Shown here: in pieces, positions 23,733 to 29,773 of the stretch | Layout of the letters: each line of letters begins with the position of its first letter | Position numbering within the stretch: position 1 is the stretch's first letter | DNA from: Bacteroidales bacterium | GTDB lineage: Bacteria > Bacteroidota > Bacteroidia > Bacteroidales > UBA932 | Direction: 5' to 3' | Assembly: GCA_015060255.1 (NCBI GenBank) | Contig: SUYV01000020.1 | Span: 3,420-38,565 of the forward strand | Length of the DNA stretch: 35,146 bases | Notes under the pieces: model-generated | What the model was told of the DNA's origin: nothing | The model's database searches: none | Seen by the model: the letters and a program-made list of their open reading frames with translations, nothing else | Made by a program: the position numbers and the translations under genes

Positions 23733-24623
23733 TCAGATGAATCTTGCCAGAACGAATGCAATTGACAGCAGGACAGAGAACATAAGCTGCAGGTTTGCTG
23801 TCCTCACATCCATGTCAGCGATCAGCTCTATCTTGTTCTCGACTCCGTGTACCATGGTCTTCGCGCATCCGAGCGCAACAGGAAGAGTCATGAAGATGAT
23901 GATTGTGTGAAGCGGAAGGAATCCGAAGATAGAGCAGATGCCTACCCATGCATATGGGAAAATCACCTCGAATGCATAAAGGGTCGCAGCGCTCTTCGGA
24001 CCGAGGCTCATGGCCATGGTGTTGATGCCGGCGCGCTTGTCTGTCTTCATGTCGCGTGTATTGTTCGAATGCAGGATGCCGTCGGTGATCAGACCGATAG
24101 GAAGGGCTATGAGAAGTACGCTCCAGTCGATCGCTCCGGTTGCCACATAAGAAGTTCCGATGGTAGGGAGGAACGCGAATGTGAGCAGGATGTCAAGGTC
24201 TCCGAGCGCGTTGAACTTGAGATATGGGTACGCCAGAGTGAGGACGGCTCCCGCAAGTCCGATCCATAGCAGAGGCAGTCCTGTGACAAGGAGCAGACCG
24301 ATTCCGCATATGAGTGACGCTACAAGCAGACCTATGGCCAGCTTCTTGATCTCCTCTGGCTGGAACATGCCTGTGGTCAGGGTCTTCGCTCCGAAAGTAT
24401 CGTCTGCGTCAACCTTCTTCTTGTAATCGAAATAATCGCTCCAGGTGTTTCCGGTCATATGGAAAAGGAGCATGCCAACGAGTGCCCATACGCCATAGAG
24501 CCAGTTGATTTCAGCATTTGTCCAAAAAAGGAATGCGAGTGTTGCAATGATAGGCATAGCCGAAGCCGGGAAAGACCAAGGCCTCACGGCGATCACCCAT
24601 TCTTTGAAAGAGTGTTTTTTCAT
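23733..24623 (-). CDS. menA: 1,4-dihydroxy-2-naphthoate polyprenyltransferase
   Basis: A 296-residue UbiA-superfamily membrane prenyltransferase, best fitting MenA, which attaches the polyprenyl tail in menaquinone synthesis. The start chosen is MKKHSFKEWVIAVRPWSFPAS, the typical MenA opening; 29 further in-frame codons upstream include the promoter. The first Asp-rich motif is NTWSDYFDYKKKVDADD (about 66-82) and the second is NNTRDMKTDKRAG (about 185-197). About eight to nine hydrophobic helices are visible. Menaquinone is the partner of the cytochrome b encoded at 5637-6350. It is followed closely by the CPBP gene. Confidence 0.88.
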   Translation of the reverse strand: MKKHSFKEWVIAVRPWSFPASAMPIIATLAFLFWTNAEINWLYGVWALVGMLLFHMTGNTWSDYFDYKKKVDADDTFGAKTLTTGMFQPEEIKKLAIGLLVASLICGIGLLLVTGLPLLWIGLAGAVLTLAYPYLKFNALGDLDILLTFAFLPTIGTSYVATGAIDWSVLLIALPIGLITDGILHSNNTRDMKTDKRAGINTMAMSLGPKSAATLYAFEVIFPYAWVGICSIFGFLPLHTIIIFMTLPVALGCAKTMVHGVENKIELIADMDVRTANLQLMFSVLLSIAFVLARFI

Positions 24624-24645
24624 ATTGTCATCAATTTCTATCACG

Positions 24646-24653
24646 CAAATATA
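24646..24653 (-). promoter_or_regulatory. -7 promoter box for menA
   Basis: The minus strand reads TATATTTG, an exact TAnnTTTG match, 22 bases upstream of the menA ATG. Confidence 0.55.
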
Positions 24654-24666
24654 ATAAAAATCCGGT

Positions 24667-24723
24667 ATAAAGATAGAGCCCTCTCGATTCACATCGAGGG
24701 CCGCCAGCAATTCTAACCTAAAG
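24667..24723 (+). repeat. 57-bp direct repeat, copy A (hairpin plus conserved tail)
   Basis: This element starts ATAAAGATAG, has a stem with core CTCGAT/ATCGAG (24683-24688 with 24693-24698), and ends GCAATTCTAACCTAAA. Copy B at 26637-26694 has the same parts in the same order and orientation. In copy A the tail also forms a second perfect stem, GCAATTCTA (24707-24715) with TAGAATTGC (24726-24734). Confidence 0.75.
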
Positions 24724-24769
24724 CATAGAATTGCAAAAAGGTTAAAAGTGCTGTTATTATCATATAAAA

Positions 24770-24801
24770 CTTGTACAATTTAAAAATTGTATATAGATTT
24801 G
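24770..24801 (+). promoter_or_regulatory. promoter with embedded operator of the toxin-antitoxin operon
   Basis: CTTG (24770-24773) and TAGATTTG (24794-24801) form -33 and -7 boxes 20 bases apart. The spacer is almost filled by a perfect inverted repeat, TACAATT (24774-24780) and AATTGTA (24785-24791), around TAAA. A dimeric Xre-type repressor bound here would block RNA polymerase, fitting autoregulation by the downstream helix-turn-helix protein. Confidence 0.7.
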
Positions 24802-24817
24802 TAGAAAATTGAGGGTT

Positions 24818-25363
24818 ATGAAGTTTGATAATATTGATGGAAACGGAAGATTGTGGGCGGTGAAGTATGACGAGAATGCTGTAAATGTGCTAAGTATGCT
24901 TTTCTGTCAATGGAGCGATGTTGACTGGTTGGCAGATTTCTTTTCATCCAATAAAGCAGATCTGGAGAGGAATTTTCAGATTAGAAGTGTGGATAAGGCT
25001 ATATATGATACGTTGAAGGATGCAGAGGAATTAGAATGTATGATTCTTGATCTTGCAGAGGATTCGGATCTTGATAAGATGTTCAGGCCGTTGAACAATA
25101 TGAGAACTTCTGAGTTATTGTTAGGAAAGGAGAAGGCAAAAGGTCGTAGGGAAACTCATCCGTCGTGGTTAAGATTGTATGCATTGAGGTTGGAAAAGGG
25201 AGTTTATCTGATTACAGGCGGTGCCATTAAGCTGACATATACAATGCAGGAGCGTTCTCATACTCTAAAGGAATTAGAAAGAATGGAAGAAGTACGTAAT
25301 CATCTTATTGATAATGGAGTAACTGATCTGGACGGGTTTGTAGATTTTGTAATGCATAATTAA
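24818..25363 (+). CDS. candidate toxin or effector of an Xre-linked two-gene operon
   Basis: A 181-residue soluble protein starting at ATG 24818 (an in-frame TTG three codons earlier was rejected). I do not recognise a named family. The C-terminal half has a basic region (GKEKAKGRRETHPSW) and a strand-strand-helix segment WLRLYALRLEKGVYLITGGAIKLTYTMQ followed by a charged helix; this resembles a small beta-sheet toxin fold only loosely. The call rests on context: operon with a helix-turn-helix gene 2 bases downstream, and a palindrome inside the promoter. Composition is A/T-richer than the flanking core genes. It could instead be a non-toxic partner or phage-derived protein. Confidence 0.5.
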   Translation: MKFDNIDGNGRLWAVKYDENAVNVLSMLFCQWSDVDWLADFFSSNKADLERNFQIRSVDKAIYDTLKDAEELECMILDLAEDSDLDKMFRPLNNMRTSELLLGKEKAKGRRETHPSWLRLYALRLEKGVYLITGGAIKLTYTMQERSHTLKELERMEEVRNHLIDNGVTDLDGFVDFVMHN

Positions 25364-25365
25364 AT

Positions 25366-25752
25366 ATGAAGGCAATAGAATTTTTGATGAAAAATCAGTC
25401 TGATACCGCCAGCAAATGGCGTGAAGAGGCTGAGTATCGTAGGAAAAATGCCAGGTGGCTCAGATATTCTGCCATGATAGCTCTTCAGGTAAGGGACAGA
25501 ATGTCTCAGATCGGGATGACTCAGGTTGTACTGGCTGAAAAACTTGGATGTACCCAGCAGCATATATCAATGCTCCTGAAAGGTAAAAACAACCTGACGC
25601 TTGAGACCATTGCCAAACTGGAGGAGGCTCTTGACTTCGACATAATAGGCGAAGCTCTTATACCGGTTGATGGGTATAATCAGAATATCCCCCAATCATC
25701 TCGCACATACCTCAGCGAGCCGGAACAGGCTCCGTATGGCAAGAATAAATAA
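25366..25752 (+). CDS. Xre family helix-turn-helix regulator, candidate antitoxin
   Basis: A 128-residue DNA-binding protein. The N-terminal ~40 residues are charged and helical, perhaps the partner-binding part. The helix-turn-helix is at about residues 44-92 (VRDRMSQIGMTQVVLAEKLGCTQQHISMLLKGKNNLTLETIAKLEEAL), of which the recognition helix is CTQQHISMLLKG. The C-terminal 30 residues look disordered and Pro/Gln rich. It begins 2 bases after the stop of the preceding gene, so the two are coupled. It likely binds the palindrome at 24774-24791. Confidence 0.75.
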   Translation: MKAIEFLMKNQSDTASKWREEAEYRRKNARWLRYSAMIALQVRDRMSQIGMTQVVLAEKLGCTQQHISMLLKGKNNLTLETIAKLEEALDFDIIGEALIPVDGYNQNIPQSSRTYLSEPEQAPYGKNK

Positions 25753-25764
25753 TTTGTCAAAAGA

Positions 25765-25798
25765 CTTGACTCGTACCTTAGGTCCTGTTTTATATTTG
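25765..25798 (+). promoter_or_regulatory. merR promoter with possible MerR operator
   Basis: TATATTTG (25791-25798) is a clear -7 box; CTTG at 25765-25768 is a distant -33 (22-base spacer). Between them is the short dyad ACCTTAGGT (25775-25783). A long spacer with a central dyad is typical of MerR-controlled promoters, which the protein untwists. Confidence 0.45.
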
Positions 25799-25815
25799 CC
25801 GGCAAATAACGCGTT

Positions 25816-26640
25816 ATGAATAGAAATGGATTAAAAATCGGGGAGTTTTCACGCCTTTGTCGTGTCACTGTTAGGGCTCTGAGGCATTATGAGAAGATCA
25901 AACTGCTTGTGCCGGAGATTATTGACTATAGTACCGGATACCGGTATTATTCGGTCGGGCAGATGCAGAAGGCTTTGAATATCGTCAAGTTGAAGGGACT
26001 GGGATTCAGTCTTGAAGAGATTCGTACAATGTATGATTCCGATAGTCAACGCCCTTCAATCGATATGCTTGAAGAGAAGATCCGTACATGCCACGAACAG
26101 TTGCAGTTGCTGATTGAGTGCAGGGACCGGCTGTCGGCGATGATTACTTTCCAAAAGAAACTTAATGAAATGGAAAAGATCTACATTGATTCATTACCTG
26201 CGATTATTGTCGCATCGCATCGTGCCGAAATTCCGTCGTACGATGAACTTGGAAAACTGTGCTACATGACAATCGGCCCGGAGATGGCTCGTCTGGGATG
26301 TGAGTGTCCTGAGCCTGGTTACTGTTATACCATCGAGCACGGAGGATATAAGAAGGAAAATATAGACATAGAGTACTGCGAACAGGTTGCAGCCATGGGA
26401 AAGGACTCTGATATAATCAAGTTCAAGCAGATTCCTCAGGCGGCAGAAGCTGTATGTATGAAGGTTTATGGTCCATACAACCGCCTGAACGAAAACATTC
26501 GTGAAGTACTTGAATGGATTGAGGCAAACGGATATACGATTACTTATCCGCCACGCTATTCATACGTGGACGGTATATGGAATCAGGAAGATCCGGAGAA
26601 ATGGCTGACTATAATTCAGGTGCCGGTCGAAAAAGCATAA
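25816..26640 (+). CDS. MerR family transcriptional regulator with GyrI-like effector-binding domain
   Basis: A 274-residue regulator. Residues about 6-75 are a MerR winged helix: LKIGEFSRLCRVTVRALRHYE, then STGYRYYSVGQMQKALNI and LGFSLEEI. Residues about 80-118 form the dimerisation coiled coil. Residues about 120-272 form a GyrI-like (BmrR/SoxS-type) ligand pocket containing the CYTIEHGGY and MKVYGPYNRLNENI segments and closing with LTIIQVPVEKA. Family members sense drugs or small hydrophobic cations; no adjacent efflux gene is present, so the target is unknown. The stop codon is part of direct repeat copy B. Confidence 0.88.
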   Translation: MNRNGLKIGEFSRLCRVTVRALRHYEKIKLLVPEIIDYSTGYRYYSVGQMQKALNIVKLKGLGFSLEEIRTMYDSDSQRPSIDMLEEKIRTCHEQLQLLIECRDRLSAMITFQKKLNEMEKIYIDSLPAIIVASHRAEIPSYDELGKLCYMTIGPEMARLGCECPEPGYCYTIEHGGYKKENIDIEYCEQVAAMGKDSDIIKFKQIPQAAEAVCMKVYGPYNRLNENIREVLEWIEANGYTITYPPRYSYVDGIWNQEDPEKWLTIIQVPVEKA

Positions 26641-26694
26641 AGATAGCGCCCTCTCGATATCACATCGGGAGGGCGCCGCAATTCTAACCTAAAA
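26637..26694 (+). repeat. 57-bp direct repeat, copy B
   Basis: The same element as at 24667-24723. Here the hairpin is longer: GCGCCCTC (26647-26654) pairs with GAGGGCGC (26670-26677), extended inward by TCGAT with ATCGG. No T-run follows, so it is not a standard terminator, though it could block readthrough from merR. The tail GCAATTCTAACCTAAA is identical to copy A. Confidence 0.75.
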
Positions 26695-26746
26695 CTTAAC
26701 CTATGAAAAAACTATTCGAGTTAAGTTTATTGCGAATATTGTGCCA

Positions 26747-26774
26747 TAGATTTCTCGATAAGCTCGAAATGACA
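26747..26774 (-). repeat. short palindromic repeat, copy 4
   Basis: On the minus strand this reads TGTCATTTCGAGC ... GAGAAATCTA, nearly identical to the copies at 7831 and 13084. It lies 24 bases beyond the end of the HAD hydrolase gene. Confidence 0.65.
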
Positions 26775-26797
26775 TAATAAGTATTCCAAAGTATATT

Positions 26798-27496
26798 TTA
26801 TATAAGATGTTTCAGTACATCTGTAATCTTTTCGACAGCAATGATGCGGTCTGACTCCGGCATGTCCATCATTTCGTGTACCCATACCACTTCGTGCGGA
26901 GTGTGGATGGCCATTCCTCCGATATTCACGACAGGGGCGATGTCTGACTTCACAGAGTTGCCGATCATTATGATTTCCGACGGGTCGAGGTCGTTCTTGG
27001 CCGCAAGCTCGAGATAGTTCTTCTCGTCTTTGTTCTCCATGACTTCGCAGTGGTGGAAATAGTGTGCCAGACCGGAGATGCGGAACTTGCCCATCTGCTC
27101 GGTGAGGTCTCCCTTCGTGGCTACTATGAGCTTGTAACGGCCTTGAAGCGCCTTGAGAGTTTCTTCAACACCTTCTATGATCTCCAGTTCGTGGAAGGCA
27201 AGTTCAGTGATGATCTTCTTTACTCCATAATATATATGCTCCGGCAGGACACCTCCGCACAGCTCGAGCGCCGCGTCGGTCATGCCTATCATATAGGTCT
27301 TGGAGCCATATCCGAAGAGGGGAATGTTGTCTTCCTGCTTACGCCATAACATGTCCTGCACGCCTTCGGGCGAGGTGTAGTCGGCCAGAAGCTCGATGAA
27401 CTTCGCTTCCGCCGCCCTGAAATACCTTTCGTTCTCCCAGAGGGTGTCGTCAGCGTCGAAGAATATGGTGCTGAACTTTTCTTTTAGATCTGTCAT
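26798..27496 (-). CDS. HAD superfamily hydrolase
   Basis: A 232-residue HAD-fold hydrolase, probably a small-molecule phosphatase. The nucleophile motif DADDTLW is near residue 14-20 (DxDxT), motif II is the Thr in LIVATKGD near residue 113, the motif III Lys is in the MENKDEKNYLE segment, and motif IV is in MIGNSVKSDIAP (the expected D-D pair is partly present as SD). The cap domain is inserted after motif I, giving a subfamily I layout. The start chosen is MTDLKEKFST at 27496, one base after the stop of the cyclophilin gene, so the two are cotranscribed. The substrate is unknown. Confidence 0.85.
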   Translation of the reverse strand: MTDLKEKFSTIFFDADDTLWENERYFRAAEAKFIELLADYTSPEGVQDMLWRKQEDNIPLFGYGSKTYMIGMTDAALELCGGVLPEHIYYGVKKIITELAFHELEIIEGVEETLKALQGRYKLIVATKGDLTEQMGKFRISGLAHYFHHCEVMENKDEKNYLELAAKNDLDPSEIIMIGNSVKSDIAPVVNIGGMAIHTPHEVVWVHEMMDMPESDRIIAVEKITDVLKHLI

Positions 27497-27497
27497 A

Positions 27498-28226
27498 TTA
27501 CTGCTCTGAAGTGCTGTCTGCAGGTTCAACTCCTGTTGAGTCTGCCTCTGCTACCGGAGTCTGGACAGGTATTCCGACAGGTTTTATCGTAATGATCTGT
27601 ACATCCTCATAAGGCCTGTCGTAACGGTCGGTCGCAACGTTTGCAATTTCATCTATTACTTCAAGACCGTCAGTGACTTCGCCGAATACGGTATACTGTC
27701 CGTCGAGCTGTCTGCAGACATTCTCGTCGTGGACGATGTAGAACTGCGAACCAGACGATGCTTTGCGAGGGTTTGCCATGTCACCCTTGCGGGCAGCCGC
27801 GAGAGCTCCCTTCTTGTGAACATACTCAGGAACGAATTCGGCAGGAACGGTATACTCCGGTCCTCCTATACCCCAACTGTCAATCTTTGATGTGTCACGT
27901 GAAAGCGGGTCTCCGGTCTGGATCATGAATCCGGCTATCACTCTGTGGAAGCGTATATCGTCATAATACTTCTCTGATACAAGCTTTACGAAATTCTCTC
28001 TGTGCTGAGGAGTTTTGCTGTAGAGCTTCACCCTCATTGTACCATGAGTTGTCACGATGTCAAACTCAGGCTCTTCCATTCTCTTTCTTTCCATTTCCAT
28101 TGCTGTTTTTGTGCTGTCGTCCAGCTCGGCCTCGGCAGCCTTCTTCTTGCCGCCGAATGATCCGCAGGACACTGCTGCCGACATAGCAGTCAGCAGAATT
28201 ATAGTAATTAACGCTGTTCTTTTCAT
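27498..28226 (-). CDS. cyclophilin-type peptidyl-prolyl isomerase lipoprotein
   Basis: A 242-residue lipoprotein isomerase. The lipobox is AAVSC with Cys21, followed by a charged linker and a cyclophilin domain at about residues 50-220: VTTHGTMRVKLYSKTPQHRENFVKL, FHRVIAGFMIQTGDP (catalytic Arg region), SSGSQFYI and QLDGQYTVFGEV. The C-terminal tail is acidic and low in complexity. It acts on protein folding outside the cytoplasm. The start is ATG 28226; the frame is open for 190 further codons upstream, but that part lies antisense to the flippase gene and lacks a signal peptide. Confidence 0.92.
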   Translation of the reverse strand: MKRTALITIILLTAMSAAVSCGSFGGKKKAAEAELDDSTKTAMEMERKRMEEPEFDIVTTHGTMRVKLYSKTPQHRENFVKLVSEKYYDDIRFHRVIAGFMIQTGDPLSRDTSKIDSWGIGGPEYTVPAEFVPEYVHKKGALAAARKGDMANPRKASSGSQFYIVHDENVCRQLDGQYTVFGEVTDGLEVIDEIANVATDRYDRPYEDVQIITIKPVGIPVQTPVAEADSTGVEPADSTSEQ

Positions 28227-28248
28227 GGCTTCAAAATTTTCAATCACG

Positions 28249-28256
28249 CAAAAATA
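28249..28256 (-). promoter_or_regulatory. -7 promoter box for the cyclophilin-HAD operon
   Basis: The minus strand reads TATTTTTG, 22 bases upstream of the cyclophilin ATG. It lies 2 bases from the oppositely oriented -7 box of the flippase gene. Confidence 0.55.
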
Positions 28257-28258
28257 AC

Positions 28259-28266
28259 TAATTTTG
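28259..28266 (+). promoter_or_regulatory. -7 promoter box for the flippase gene
   Basis: TAATTTTG matches TAnnTTTG and lies only 8 bases before the flippase ATG at 28275, so the transcript would be leaderless or nearly so. Confidence 0.55.
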
Positions 28267-28274
28267 CATTCATT

Positions 28275-29768
28275 ATGGCAAATCCGTTGAAACAATTGGC
28301 CGGACAGACTATGATATATGGTCTGAGCACTATCCTGGCACGCATAATAAACTTCCTTTTTGTTCCGATATACACCAGACTTCTCACTCCGGAGAGCTAT
28401 GGCGTGGTGACGGAATTCATGGCGTATATCGCAGTCCTGCAGGTGGTCCTCGTGCTTGGTCTCGAGACCGGATGCTTCAGGTTTGCCAACAAGGAAGGCG
28501 TCAATCCGAAGAGCGTATATGCCAATGCGATAGTCACGGTCTTCGGCGTGAGCGCGACATTCCTCGCCCTGATGCTGGCGTTCGCCAATCCGATAGCCTC
28601 GGCCCTCGGCTATGAAGGCTATGGCGCCTGCATAAAGTATATAGGTGGAATATTGGCTCTGGATTCCATAACGGCCATATTGTTTGCGAAACTCCGTCAG
28701 GAGAGCAAGGCCCTGAAGTTCGCCATCATCAAGACTGTGAAGATAATCACAGAGACTGCAGCCAACCTGGTGCTCTTCCTGTGGTTTCCGAAGCATGTCT
28801 CGTCAGCCCCATGGCTGCTGAACTTCATTCCGGAAACTCCGGACTTCAGCTATGTGATTTTCGCCATCTTCATCAGCTGCGTTGTGTGTGGCCTCCTTTT
28901 TATCCCGGATTTCCTCCGCCTGAGCTTCAGGCTGGATCCGAAGCTGCTTAAGCAGATGCTGGCATATTCGATTCCTCTGATGATCGCCGCTCTCCCTGGC
29001 GTGGTGAATGATTTCCTTGACAGGATCCTGTTCAGGTATTTCGACACCAATGCGGACGCATGGCGCTCGAGCCTGGGACTATATCAGGCGGCAGTTAAGC
29101 TCGCCGTGATCATGAATCTCTTCATCCAGATGTTCAGATATGCGGCCGAGCCGTTCTTCTTCCGCAGAGCCAAGGACAAGGATTCAAAGCAGCTTTATGC
29201 TTCCGTCCAGGAATACTTCACAGCATTCTGCGGCCTGGTCTTCCTCGGAGTCATATTATATATAGACATAATCGCCCTTATCCTCGGCCCGCAGTTCCGC
29301 TCGGCCGTGGGCATTGTTCCGATCATGCTCCTGTCCTATATGATTCTCGGAATGCTCTTCAATGTCTCGATGTGGTATAAACTTTCGGGCAAGACCGACA
29401 TGGCCATATGGATCACCCTGTCCGGTCTGGTCGTGACCGCTCTGGTCATCATACTTTTCATGCCGAAGTATTCATACTGGGCTGCGGCCTTCGGCCACCT
29501 GGCCAGCTACATAGTGATGTTTGCCATAAGCTCCATCCTCGGAGCGAAATATTATCCGATTCCATACCGCTGGGGCCGCCTGCTGTGCATATTCATAGCA
29601 ATGGGCGCAGCCTACGGAGCTTCGCTCCTGATAGACCACGCCCTATTCTCAGGTGTCGTGCTCGGCCAGTCATCTGCCGGAGCAGTGGCCGCCAAGCTCG
29701 GCGTTCATACAATCTTGATCCTGGCTTATCTTGCGGGAGCCTGGTGGCTCATCCGCAAGCGCCGGTAG
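28275..29768 (+). CDS. polysaccharide flippase of the MOP/Wzx superfamily
   Basis: A 497-residue polytopic membrane protein with about 12-14 hydrophobic helices, matching the polysaccharide biosynthesis/Wzx-type lipid-linked oligosaccharide flippases. The N-terminus QLAGQTMIYGLSTILARIINFLFVPIYTRLLTPESYG is characteristic: an amphipathic start, then FVPIYTRLL and the E-S-Y-G turn. No glycosyltransferase genes are adjacent, so it is a stand-alone family member, as is often seen in Bacteroidales. It ends 5 bases before the convergent hexosaminidase gene, with no terminator between them. Confidence 0.88.
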   Translation: MANPLKQLAGQTMIYGLSTILARIINFLFVPIYTRLLTPESYGVVTEFMAYIAVLQVVLVLGLETGCFRFANKEGVNPKSVYANAIVTVFGVSATFLALMLAFANPIASALGYEGYGACIKYIGGILALDSITAILFAKLRQESKALKFAIIKTVKIITETAANLVLFLWFPKHVSSAPWLLNFIPETPDFSYVIFAIFISCVVCGLLFIPDFLRLSFRLDPKLLKQMLAYSIPLMIAALPGVVNDFLDRILFRYFDTNADAWRSSLGLYQAAVKLAVIMNLFIQMFRYAAEPFFFRRAKDKDSKQLYASVQEYFTAFCGLVFLGVILYIDIIALILGPQFRSAVGIVPIMLLSYMILGMLFNVSMWYKLSGKTDMAIWITLSGLVVTALVIILFMPKYSYWAAAFGHLASYIVMFAISSILGAKYYPIPYRWGRLLCIFIAMGAAYGASLLIDHALFSGVVLGQSSAGAVAAKLGVHTILILAYLAGAWWLIRKRR

Positions 29769-29773
29769 AACAA

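Noticed and set aside
24667..24740. Integron attC site or phage attachment core in repeat copy A
   Set aside because: The GTTRRRY/RYYYAAC core pattern is not met, and no integrase is present in the window.
26637..26694. Intrinsic terminator of merR
   Set aside because: The stem is strong but there is no T-run on either strand next to it, and the element is repeated elsewhere with another context.
26703..26777. 24-codon ORF starting ATGAAAAAACTATTC behind repeat copy B
   Set aside because: It has no promoter, and its second half is the palindromic repeat at 26747; it may be a fragment of a lost gene start but there is nothing to support translation.
28227..28796. N-terminal extension of the cyclophilin frame
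   Set aside because: It runs antisense to the flippase gene, crosses two promoter boxes, and a lipoprotein signal peptide begins at 28226.
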